Below, in pieces: positions 16,218 to 24,126 of a stretch of DNA of 64,000 nucleotides (positions are counted from its first letter, which is position 1; each line of letters opens with the position of its first letter). The position numbers and the translations under genes are program-made. The DNA is from JBLMYQ01 sp050260055 (GTDB taxonomy: Bacteria > Bacillota > Clostridia > Acetivibrionales > UBA4821), in contig JBLNBO010000020.1 in NCBI GenBank assembly GCA_050260055.1, positions 21,177 through 85,176 on the forward strand, written 5' to 3'. The notes below the pieces were generated by a model. That model was not told where the DNA came from, made no database searches, and saw nothing but the letters and a program-made list of their open reading frames with translations.

Positions 16218-17582
16218 CTATTGCTTACCTCTATGCAGCATATTGTACGCTGAAAAAGGTATTTTTCTCAAATCCGGTGTAATTATATGAACGCATTCCT
16301 TTTGCATGGACTTCATATCAAAGTTATACGCATCAACAAATGAAGTTATGCTGATTCTAAAAGTATTATCATTAACATATTCGATTTTTTCTTCTTTTGA
16401 TTTCTGATTAAAATTTCTTGGAACTAATTGTTTAAAATCCTTGAGAAAGCTAAAGCAATCACACATGCACACCTCTGCGGAATCTTTTAGCACATCCTCA
16501 ACCTTGAAGAAAAACGTGTTATTAACTGTCGAAGCATACTTTTTTATTTTTGCATTCCTTGTTACCGGAATGAAGCCCTTTTCGGTTTTATATAAATAGG
16601 TCATTGCAACTCTTTCAACATTGCAAGGAAGTGGGATAAAGTCATCTTTTAATAGCATTTGATTAGTCTGTTTTTGTATCCTACTAATTGCTCCTGAAAT
16701 AGTTAGACGCTGTTCAGGCTTATTCCCGCTATTCCTTCCCGAATACGCAATAGGTTGAAAATTTATACCCCTTATGTATTTTGTCTTTATGCCAAAATCA
16801 ATAATCCTGCCAAGCTCGTTGTCATTTACCCCGTTTTCAATCATGCAAACCAAAGTAATCGGTACTTTATATTTTGCCAAATTTTCAATTGCCTTCTTCT
16901 TCATTTCTAATAGATTCTTACCTCGAAATTGTTCGTAAGTCTTTTCATTAAATCCGTCAAATTGAAGGTAAACCTCAAATCCTCCTGAAAATCTGCCTAG
17001 TTCCTTTGCAAATGCTTCATCTTCCGCAATTTTTTTTCCATTTGTATTTAGCATAACATATTTGAATTTTTTTGATTTAGCCATTTCAATTATCTTTATT
17101 ATTTCGGAGTGGGTTGTAGGCTCTCCTCCGCTTATTTGCAATATCTCAGCAGTATTGAACTCAGAATCCTGATATAAGTCCATCATCTTTTCAATTTGAG
17201 CCAAATTAAGGAACTCTCCGTTGCCCGCATTAGAGTAACAAATCCTACAGTTTAAATCGCAGTTATTAGTAATTTCAATTAGGCCTATGCAGGTATGCTG
17301 ATCATGATTCGGGCACAATCCGCAATCAAAAGGGCATCCCTTATCAACTTCGGTTTGAGTTTTACATGAAGTTCCCGGTTTATCATAATGCCTCTTTTTT
17401 AAAAAATACTCAACATCCTCTTCAAATAGCTCAATTTGCTCTCCATGCCCAGGACAATACTTTTTTAGGAATACTGAGTTGTCTTTAATAATAATTTTGG
17501 CATCAATCTTATTTAAACAAACAGGGCATAGACTAACTGCGGCTTCATGAAATACATATTCTCTATCCCTCTTATTAATCAT
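16218..17582 (-). CDS. radical SAM enzyme resembling Tes/membrane-spanning-lipid synthases
   Basis: A 454-residue radical SAM protein. The SAM-cluster motif is CDLNCRIC (about residue 109). Ahead of it are a zinc- or iron-ribbon-like pair (LCPVC near 19, YCPGHG near 42) and an auxiliary cluster motif GCPFDCGLCPNH (about 83-94). ISGGEPTTH is the conserved GGE strand. This N-terminal order resembles archaeal tetraether synthase Tes (MJ0619 type), which couples lipid chains through sp3 carbons, and its bacterial relatives; other radical SAM proteins share parts of it. It overlaps the nucleotidase by 4 bases and precedes an ICMT-type methyltransferase. Radical SAM is certain; lipid coupling is an inference. 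Confidence 0.88.
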   Translation of the reverse strand: MINKRDREYVFHEAAVSLCPVCLNKIDAKIIIKDNSVFLKKYCPGHGEQIELFEEDVEYFLKKRHYDKPGTSCKTQTEVDKGCPFDCGLCPNHDQHTCIGLIEITNNCDLNCRICYSNAGNGEFLNLAQIEKMMDLYQDSEFNTAEILQISGGEPTTHSEIIKIIEMAKSKKFKYVMLNTNGKKIAEDEAFAKELGRFSGGFEVYLQFDGFNEKTYEQFRGKNLLEMKKKAIENLAKYKVPITLVCMIENGVNDNELGRIIDFGIKTKYIRGINFQPIAYSGRNSGNKPEQRLTISGAISRIQKQTNQMLLKDDFIPLPCNVERVAMTYLYKTEKGFIPVTRNAKIKKYASTVNNTFFFKVEDVLKDSAEVCMCDCFSFLKDFKQLVPRNFNQKSKEEKIEYVNDNTFRISITSFVDAYNFDMKSMQKECVHIITPDLRKIPFSAYNMLHRGKQ

Positions 17583-18124
17583 TTACTTTTCTCCAATCTT
17601 TTTATCTGCGTCATAATTTCTTTCCAATCCTTGCACCTAATAATTCCCTCTTTTTGAAAATCGCAGTTATAAAAAGTATCTAAAAGAAGAACCAAAACCC
17701 CTGCATTAGCAATTTCCTCAGCATTTACGGGAGAATCTTCTATAAATAAATCCAGCTCGAATTCTTTACATAAGCCCGCCTTAGGCTCGCCTGCGGTTAA
17801 GAAAAGATTATCTTTAGGCAGCCCATAATTCTCAAACCAGCTTTTACTTTCGTCAAGAAGCTGCTTTCCTCTGGAACTTATGAAATAAATCTCATGCGAA
17901 TTCAATAATTCATTGATATGCCCACATACTCCAGCTTTTGGAGGGGTACAGAATAAGAATTTATTTGCATTTTCCTGCCAGAATTCATGTATCTCATGCA
18001 TTTCGCCATACCTGAATACAATATCTTCGCAAGTAATTTCATATCCAAGATAATCACTGATTCCAGCAGCACAGGATGAAATTGTATCTACTATTACGCC
18101 GTCAATATCCAACCCAATTCTCAT
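17579..18124 (-). CDS. 5'(3')-deoxyribonucleotidase-like HAD phosphatase
   Basis: HAD-superfamily hydrolase of the 5'-nucleotidase deoxy (NT5C) type, expected to dephosphorylate deoxynucleoside monophosphates in the cytosol. The 181-residue protein begins MRIGLDIDGVIVD, the DxDGV nucleophile motif; YFISSRG is the motif II Ser region and ELDLFIEDSP the motif IV acidic pair. I chose the ATG at 18124, which follows AAAGGAG by 6 bases; the longest frame adds eight residues. It is sandwiched between recJ and the radical SAM gene in one operon. Confidence 0.87.
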   Translation of the reverse strand: MRIGLDIDGVIVDTISSCAAGISDYLGYEITCEDIVFRYGEMHEIHEFWQENANKFLFCTPPKAGVCGHINELLNSHEIYFISSRGKQLLDESKSWFENYGLPKDNLFLTAGEPKAGLCKEFELDLFIEDSPVNAEEIANAGVLVLLLDTFYNCDFQKEGIIRCKDWKEIMTQIKRLEKSK

Positions 18125-18155
18125 GTTAATCTCCTTTAAACAGTTCAAGCCTTTA

Positions 18156-20471
18156 TCATATAATCAATAGCGGCTGTGATGAGTTTTTAACATATTTTCT
18201 AAAAGCTTCAGCTTCGTTTACCAGAATACATACTGCCTTTTTATACCTCTCACTATCTTTTGTACTCTTCCCGCTTCCTTCTTTTATAACCAGATTATCC
18301 TCAACACTTTCATATTGAATTACCCCGGAGACTTCAAAATACTTTAAAAGTAAATCAATGCATTCATAGCTTTGCCCTAAAAGGCTTTTAAGCTCTGCAT
18401 AACTCGTTGTCCCTTCTTTCTTGCTGATTACAAACTTAATTAAGCCTAAAGCTTTTTTTAAAAATTCTTCTTTAGTAATCGCTTTATCCGCAAAAATTAC
18501 AGCAACCTCTTGCGGCTTAGCCTTCTGTATAATGCTTCTGAAAACCTCAAGAGAAGGTGGAATTGAATACATTACTAAGGTGTTTGCTTCGGTTATCTCA
18601 AATCTATTCTTGCCTTGCTGTCTTAATTCTTTATCAGTTCCTTCGTAAAATACTTGCGAACTTTTCAGGCCGAGATAATCTTTAAATTTCTCAGGGGTAT
18701 CCCTCAAATCTACTATTTTTATACTCTCAGGCTTAAACTCAATTTCAGTATCTTTTTCCTTATTAATAATACTTATAATATTTAACCTTAATTCTTTTTT
18801 GCTTTTAAAAACATTCTGATTTACATTATAAATTATTTCACAGTCCTCAGGCGTCTCTTCATAACCAGCCTCTCGCCAGAAAACTCCATTACATATTTCT
18901 TGTCCATTTTGAAAAACTAGTCTTCTTCCAATATCCTTAATTGGAGCATTTACAGATATTTTTACTTTTTTAGAGATAAAAACAGGTCTTTCAAATCCTT
19001 CTCCGAAAGGAGCTAAGCTTCTTATGCTGTTCCATAGATATTCATCTATTTCAGATAGTTTTAGCTCCATGTCTACATCAATCTTCTTAACTGGCTCAAC
19101 TTTATGTCTTAGAGCAACCTTTTCGACTTGATTAATAAACAACGGAACATTTTTAATATTAAGACTCAAACCTGCAGCTGCGTCATGCCCTCCAAAGCTG
19201 AATATTTCTGAGTCACACTCATTCAATATATCATAAATTGAGACTCCTTCAGGCGAGCGCGCTGAACCGACAACAGTTTCTCCGTCTTCTTTTATGGTCA
19301 TAAGAATTATTGGCTTATTATATTTTTCGCATAATCTTCCTGCGGCAATACCAATTACACCATGATGCCAAAACGCATCATATAGGGCAAATATGTTTCT
19401 GTCCTTATGTCCCTGAGCTATAAGTTCTTCTGCCTTTCCCACAATTTCCGTTTCGATTTTCTTCCGAGCCTGATTGAGGCTGTCAAGCTCTTGCGCCAGT
19501 TCGAAAGCGTTGATTTCTTCCTCAGCCATTAGAAGCTTCACTGCTTTTCGCGCAGAATCAAGCCTTCCTGCAGCATTTATCCTCGGTGCAATCTGAAATC
19601 CAATGAATTCTTCATCAATTTCGCCGCTGGCTTTTGCTATTTCACAAAGACATTTTAGTCCTATTCTTTTATTTTCAGAAATCTTCTTTAGCCCTTGTAT
19701 TAGTAAAAATCTATTCTCATTATTAAATGGAACTACATCTGCAATAATTGCCAGAGCAGTCAAGTCTAAAAACTGTTCTTCAGCTTTAGTCCTGCCATAC
19801 TTTTCAAACAAAGCTCGAGCAAGATAAAAGGCGACGACAGCGCCAGGCACACAGTATGCCGGATGTTGTATCTCCCAGAGCTTAGGATTAATCAAACATA
19901 ATGCAGGTGGAAGAATTTCAGGTATTGAGTGATGGTCTGTTACTATTACTTCCATCCCCAATTCGTTTGCAAGCCTTATTTCTTCAACATTTGAGATTCC
20001 GCAATCGCATGTAACAATTAATTTAATGCCTTTATCGGCAATGCTTTTAATTACTTCCGAATTCATACCATATCCTTCAGTAAATCTATCTGGAACGTGA
20101 AACATGCACTTTGCTCCGATTTGTTTCAGACATTCAGTAAGAATCGCGGTTGAAGTGGTTCCATCAACATCATAATCACCGTAAACGCAAATTTCTTCTT
20201 TATTATCAATTGCTTCTGTAATACGTTCTACTGCAATATCTATATTTTTTAAGTCTGAAGTCGAAACAGGCCTGTAGTCATCCAGAAAAAACTCTCTGAT
20301 TTTCTCAGGTGTATCAAAGCCGCGTCCATATAAGATTCCGGCAGCAATCCGGTCACCATGGCAGGCTTGAATTATTTCACTTGGAATCTGCTTATTTGAA
20401 CGAATTTTAATCATTAGTCCTCCAGCTGTTTCGCGATAATCTATTCTAGATAATTCTATATTTTTCTCCAT
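18156..20471 (-). CDS. recJ: single-stranded-DNA-specific exonuclease RecJ
   Basis: 5'-to-3' single-strand exonuclease of the DHH superfamily used in recombination and mismatch repair. DHH motifs: VYGDYDVDGTTSTAIL (about residue 96) and VTDHHSIPE (about 178); the DHHA1 region has FSFGGHDAAAGLSL (about 424), followed by the OB domain. The 771 residues include a C-terminal extension of about 200 residues, as in Bacillus and clostridial RecJ. Two starts are possible: 20471, after AGAAGGA with 2-base spacing, and the ATG at 20414, after GGAGG. The second is closer to the usual family N-terminus. First gene of the operon running to 13936. Confidence 0.95.
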   Translation of the reverse strand: MEKNIELSRIDYRETAGGLMIKIRSNKQIPSEIIQACHGDRIAAGILYGRGFDTPEKIREFFLDDYRPVSTSDLKNIDIAVERITEAIDNKEEICVYGDYDVDGTTSTAILTECLKQIGAKCMFHVPDRFTEGYGMNSEVIKSIADKGIKLIVTCDCGISNVEEIRLANELGMEVIVTDHHSIPEILPPALCLINPKLWEIQHPAYCVPGAVVAFYLARALFEKYGRTKAEEQFLDLTALAIIADVVPFNNENRFLLIQGLKKISENKRIGLKCLCEIAKASGEIDEEFIGFQIAPRINAAGRLDSARKAVKLLMAEEEINAFELAQELDSLNQARKKIETEIVGKAEELIAQGHKDRNIFALYDAFWHHGVIGIAAGRLCEKYNKPIILMTIKEDGETVVGSARSPEGVSIYDILNECDSEIFSFGGHDAAAGLSLNIKNVPLFINQVEKVALRHKVEPVKKIDVDMELKLSEIDEYLWNSIRSLAPFGEGFERPVFISKKVKISVNAPIKDIGRRLVFQNGQEICNGVFWREAGYEETPEDCEIIYNVNQNVFKSKKELRLNIISIINKEKDTEIEFKPESIKIVDLRDTPEKFKDYLGLKSSQVFYEGTDKELRQQGKNRFEITEANTLVMYSIPPSLEVFRSIIQKAKPQEVAVIFADKAITKEEFLKKALGLIKFVISKKEGTTSYAELKSLLGQSYECIDLLLKYFEVSGVIQYESVEDNLVIKEGSGKSTKDSERYKKAVCILVNEAEAFRKYVKNSSQPLLII

Positions 20472-20529
20472 AGTCCTTCTAAAAAAAATAAAACAGGTTA
20501 AGTTTCCACGAGCTATTTAAAATTGGCAA

Positions 20530-20558
20530 TTGATTCCAAATAATAATGATGCTATAAT
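20530..20558 (+). promoter_or_regulatory. SigA promoter of the 20738 lipoprotein gene
   Basis: TTGATT, 17-base spacer, TATAAT. The predicted start near 20565 gives a leader of about 170 bases, much of it foldable. Confidence 0.8.
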
Positions 20559-20595
20559 TAAAATGTATATGCCTTAAACAAATATCGATTCGAAT

Positions 20596-20706
20596 AATAC
20601 CACTGCAATAACTTTGCGTAGGTAAGATGTATTAGAAGCCTGCTTCTTAGTTTATCTGCCTGTGTATTTTTTATTGCAGCGGTATTCTCCGAGTCCCGTT
20701 GGGGCT
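20596..20706 (+). promoter_or_regulatory. structured 5' leader of unknown class
   Basis: AATACC-A-CTGCAATAA (20596-20611) pairs with TTATTGCAG-C-GGTATT (20671-20686): 15 pairs with one mismatch. Inside lies a second stem (AGGTAAGAT with ATCTGCCT, one bulge) and an apical AGAAG/CTTCT hairpin. A separate short hairpin, AGTCCC-GTT-GGGGCT, is at 20692-20706, 17 bases before the ribosome site. It does not match the cyclic-di-GMP, SAM, purine, glycine or T-box consensus I can recall. Confidence 0.6.
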
Positions 20707-20737
20707 TATATAGAAAGTAAAACGGAGGAATCAACAA

Positions 20738-21037
20738 ATGATGAAAAAGGTTATTCTGGGATTAATTATGGTGGCACTGCTCGCAATGGCTGCCGGTTGC
20801 AGCAATGAGACTAAAATGTCGAAGGACTACAATCAAAGCAAAATCCAGGTAGCCCAAAAAGCTGTTTCAGCTCATATTGCACAAAATGATAAATCTTTTA
20901 CATTTGATGCTGACATGAATGATGCAGCAGCAAACGCCGCCTTTCAACTGGCAACCAAGAATGGGTATGAACTAAAAACCGTAACACACAACAATATTGG
21001 GAACGCAAAAAACATGTATTTCGTAAAACTCAATTAA
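20738..21037 (+). CDS. small predicted lipoprotein, function unknown
   Basis: A 99-residue exported lipoprotein. The signal peptide runs from MMKKVILGLIMVALL to the lipobox AAGC, with lipidation expected at Cys21. The mature domain (about 78 residues) is soluble-looking, with mixed charge, Ala/Asn rich, ending YFVKLN, and no motif I recognise. The ATG at 20738 is 9 bases after GGAGG. It forms a complete stand-alone transcription unit: SigA promoter at 20530-20558, long structured leader, 18-bp terminator. The investment in leader structure suggests post-transcriptional control. Confidence 0.82.
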   Translation: MMKKVILGLIMVALLAMAAGCSNETKMSKDYNQSKIQVAQKAVSAHIAQNDKSFTFDADMNDAAANAAFQLATKNGYELKTVTHNNIGNAKNMYFVKLN

Positions 21038-21041
21038 ACAA

Positions 21042-21082
21042 GACAAAGAAAGAACTGACTTTTAGTCAGTTCTTTCTTTGTC
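21042..21082 (+). terminator. long-stem terminator between convergent genes
   Basis: A perfect 18-bp stem (21042-21059 with 21065-21082) and a 5-base loop, four bases after the lipoprotein stop codon and ten before the end of the convergent nuclease gene. No long T run follows, but the stem is strong and could serve both genes. Confidence 0.85.
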
Positions 21083-21091
21083 ACCTAAGTG

Positions 21092-21886
21092 CTAAAACTC
21101 TATCTCCTCAACCTGATTCCACTCAATATCAAATTCTGTTTCACCATCAGTTACTTCTTCCGAATCAAATCCATTGCATATGCTGCAAAATTCGCAAAAT
21201 CTGCAAACCTTTTCGTCTTTAGTCTTCAACTTTGAAGAATCAAAATTGCAGTTTAGTATTTTTTTAATTTCTTCTTTTAAAAATTCCTCATCTTTCTTGA
21301 AAAATTCCTGCGAATATTCTATTTTTACCGGATTTGCAGGGTGATTCGCCTGCCAATAAACCATCGTAATGTTATCAGGCTTAATCGGCTTCCCATTAAT
21401 TATATCTCCGACCTTAGCCAGCAGATACATATATACCCTGGTCTGAAATGCTTGTTCTGCTGTTTTTGGTTTGATTTGCTTTTCTTGAACCTTCCAATCA
21501 TAAATAACAGCTCTATTTTCAGCATCAACCATAATAAGGTCATACTTTGCCTGCAGCCGCATATTTCCTTGTTCAAGCTTAAGTTCAAATTCTGGATAAT
21601 ATGTATTATTCGGATTGATTAAAATATAATCTTTCAACCTTTTTTGCCAAACCTTAATATCAGAATATTCATTCTTTTCATCAGCAAAGGAATAATCAAG
21701 CCCCATAAAATATCTATATGCAAGAAGATGAAACAATCGGCCTTTTTCTGCATGATTGTTCTCTGATATTTCATGGTTTTGCCATAAAAGGCCGTCCACA
21801 TACCTTTTTTTGAATCTGAGTCTGCACTTGCTGAAAATCTCCAAAGAATTCTGGCTAAAAAACATTTCATTTAGTCTATTTGTCAT
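21092..21886 (-). CDS. PD-(D/E)XK nuclease with Cys-rich C-terminus (RecB/Cas4-like)
   Basis: A 264-residue exonuclease-fold protein. The nuclease core is visible in LQAKYDLIMVDAENRAVIYDWKVQ, giving the D...D-x-K arrangement (YDWK), followed by QAFQTRVYMYLL, the QxxxY motif of RecB-like nucleases. An early Cys (SKCRLRFKKRY) and the C-terminal CRFCEFCSIC cluster resemble the four-cysteine iron-sulphur staple of AddB and Cas4 nucleases. It overlaps the UvrD-type helicase gene by 11 bases, so the two are translationally coupled. Likely the nuclease arm of a helicase-nuclease complex with the next two genes. No cas1 or cas2 is present, so it is not a CRISPR adaptation Cas4 by context. Confidence 0.85.
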   Translation of the reverse strand: MTNRLNEMFFSQNSLEIFSKCRLRFKKRYVDGLLWQNHEISENNHAEKGRLFHLLAYRYFMGLDYSFADEKNEYSDIKVWQKRLKDYILINPNNTYYPEFELKLEQGNMRLQAKYDLIMVDAENRAVIYDWKVQEKQIKPKTAEQAFQTRVYMYLLAKVGDIINGKPIKPDNITMVYWQANHPANPVKIEYSQEFFKKDEEFLKEEIKKILNCNFDSSKLKTKDEKVCRFCEFCSICNGFDSEEVTDGETEFDIEWNQVEEIEF

Positions 21887-24095
21887 AATTCATCCTGCTT
21901 TCTCCCGCAAATCTTCCAATCTCTTCAAGATATAAAGACGGCATGGTCTTAATCTTCTTTCCAGTTTCTTTATGTAAAAATTCCTTATGTGCAGAAAAAA
22001 GAAGGTTTTCTTTTGCTCTTGTTATACCTACATACAACAACCGCATTCTCTCTCCAATTATATCTATTTTAGCCTGTTTACCGGGTTCAACATCTTTCTT
22101 CTCTCCCAGCAGCCTATCCAACTCATATTTCATGAAAGAAACCGGATTGCGGTACTCAGGCCTTAAGCACCAATAATCACTCAAAAATCTGTCATTTAAG
22201 GTTGCCGGAAAATCAGTTGAAGTAATGCATGAGAGATAAACCGTATCAAACTCTAGCCCTTTGCTCCTATGGTATGTAAGAAGATTAATCTCACCGGGAA
22301 CTGCCTCAAATCCTTTTCTATCATAAACTATATTTGCAAAATAATTCAGCGAATTTTTTATGGTTTTTAATTCATGTGCAACTTCCCTTATACCCCAGTC
22401 AGGATTGAGCATCATCATATACCTAATATTTGATGCTATTTTTTGGGCAATAGCCATTTTTTCTGCATCAAAACCTAGCAAATCAGCAATATAAATAATA
22501 AAAGCTGAGAGCTCAACATTTTGGCCTTCAAGAATTAACCTGACCTTATAAATAAGCTCTTCAAAGTTTTCTTTTTGTATTTCTTCAAAAACCTTATCCG
22601 AAATGTTCCTATAATCCAGCTCTCCAGAAATAGGATATAAAAGTTGTTCAACCTTGCATACCATGAAATACTCTTTTAAATTTCCATATATCGTCTCATC
22701 CTGAATCTCAGGCATAAAACAGGTTTTAACAAGGTCATAAAAAAGCTGGTTGTCATATGGCATTGATATATAATCCAGAACAGTTCCAATAATAAGAGAA
22801 GCCTGTCCCCTCTCTATCGGAAAGCTTGTGAGTTCCCGGTATTTTGCTCCGATTAGTTCCAATTCGTTCTTAAAATCATCAATACCATAATTATTAGGAA
22901 TTAGTATCGCAATTGTCTTATTTGGATACTCTTTAGCATATTTTGTTGCCCTTTTAGAAATTTCTTTTATTTCTTCCTCTTTGGTATCATAAATTCTTAC
23001 CCCTATCATATATCCATCGGTTTTGGGATTTGGAAACGGGTCCTTTTTACCGACTTCTTTTATGGTTTGCTTCTCAAGACTGTCTCTGGCTTCAATGGTC
23101 GGGTGCAGCTCCTGAGACCATTCAACAAGAAAGTTTGCCATATTTATTATATCTTTTGTATTTCTGCTGGAGCTTTCAATCTTATTTTTTTTGACATCAT
23201 CCCTATAGCAATAATTTCTAAATAGTTTGGGATCAGAAATCGTAAATGAAGACATTATGCTTTGATTGCTATCGCCAACTCTGACCAGGTTCTTATTATT
23301 ATCAGATATAATAAACAGAATCTCTTCCTGCAAAGTGCTCGAATCCTGAGCCTCATCCTCAAATACATAGGAATATTTGTTTTGAATCTTTAGGCGAAGT
23401 TCATCGTCTGTTTTTAAAAGAGCTATTGCATTGCAGATTATATCATCAAAATCAAGAAGTCCTCTTCTTCTTAATTCCGCTTCATAATTTGAATATATTT
23501 CAGTTACGCATCTTAGCAATGATTTCTTGTCATTCTCAGTGTATTCTAAAAGTTTCTGTCCGCAGAATCCTTTACACTTAAAAAATGGAATCATTTCTCC
23601 TATAACCCGGGTAAATTTCTTCAACCAGGTATCTATTTTCCGATTTCTCTGCCAGCTTGATTCTCCGTCTTTGTAATCTAAGAATGAATAGAACCTTTCT
23701 TCATTGAACCCAATCCATTCATTGACCAGCTTATGTAGAAGCCTGTCTTGAGCAATCTCATCAAGAATCTCAAAATCGCCTGAAACAAGAATGCTTTCCG
23801 GCTTTTCCTTAACTATCTTCATAGCAAGCGAATGAAGGGTCATTACTTCATACCCCTTATTCCTTGGGAGTCCTTCTTTTTCGAGCATGTTTCCAATTCT
23901 TGTTTTAAAATTGCTTACCGCAGAATTCATATATGTAACAATAAGAATCTTTCCCGGAGTATGGCGTTGTTCCTTAATCAGATTAGCAGCAAGGATTGCA
24001 AGGGTATATGTTTTTCCGGCACCTGGTATTGCAGGAACCGCCATATATCCTTCTCTATATTTACATACTTCTGCTTGGTCAGGACGTAGGTTCAT
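21876..24095 (-). CDS. UvrD/Rep-family superfamily 1 DNA helicase
   Basis: A 739-residue SF1A helicase. Motif I is AVPAIPGAGKTYTLA (about residue 20), motif II FEDEAQDSS, motif III VGDSNQSIMSSF, motif V LTYHRSKGLEFDTVYLS and motif VI MRLLYVGITRAKENLL. It has no nuclease domain, unlike AddA (about 1200 residues). I chose the ATG at 24095 (AGAGGTG upstream), 32 bases after the preceding gene; the longest frame would start 27 codons earlier, inside that gene. It sits between a helicase-like partner and a PD-(D/E)XK nuclease, all on one transcript. Confidence 0.93.
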   Translation of the reverse strand: MNLRPDQAEVCKYREGYMAVPAIPGAGKTYTLAILAANLIKEQRHTPGKILIVTYMNSAVSNFKTRIGNMLEKEGLPRNKGYEVMTLHSLAMKIVKEKPESILVSGDFEILDEIAQDRLLHKLVNEWIGFNEERFYSFLDYKDGESSWQRNRKIDTWLKKFTRVIGEMIPFFKCKGFCGQKLLEYTENDKKSLLRCVTEIYSNYEAELRRRGLLDFDDIICNAIALLKTDDELRLKIQNKYSYVFEDEAQDSSTLQEEILFIISDNNKNLVRVGDSNQSIMSSFTISDPKLFRNYCYRDDVKKNKIESSSRNTKDIINMANFLVEWSQELHPTIEARDSLEKQTIKEVGKKDPFPNPKTDGYMIGVRIYDTKEEEIKEISKRATKYAKEYPNKTIAILIPNNYGIDDFKNELELIGAKYRELTSFPIERGQASLIIGTVLDYISMPYDNQLFYDLVKTCFMPEIQDETIYGNLKEYFMVCKVEQLLYPISGELDYRNISDKVFEEIQKENFEELIYKVRLILEGQNVELSAFIIYIADLLGFDAEKMAIAQKIASNIRYMMMLNPDWGIREVAHELKTIKNSLNYFANIVYDRKGFEAVPGEINLLTYHRSKGLEFDTVYLSCITSTDFPATLNDRFLSDYWCLRPEYRNPVSFMKYELDRLLGEKKDVEPGKQAKIDIIGERMRLLYVGITRAKENLLFSAHKEFLHKETGKKIKTMPSLYLEEIGRFAGESRMNYDK

Positions 24096-24126
24096 AAGGG
24101 CACCTCTTATATGGTAGTGTAAAATT

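Noticed and set aside
20596..20706. Cyclic-di-GMP, SAM, purine or glycine riboswitch
   Set aside because: None of the conserved core strings I know for these classes is present.
21092..21886. Cas4 of a CRISPR locus
   Set aside because: No cas1/cas2, no repeat array, and it is coupled to helicase genes.
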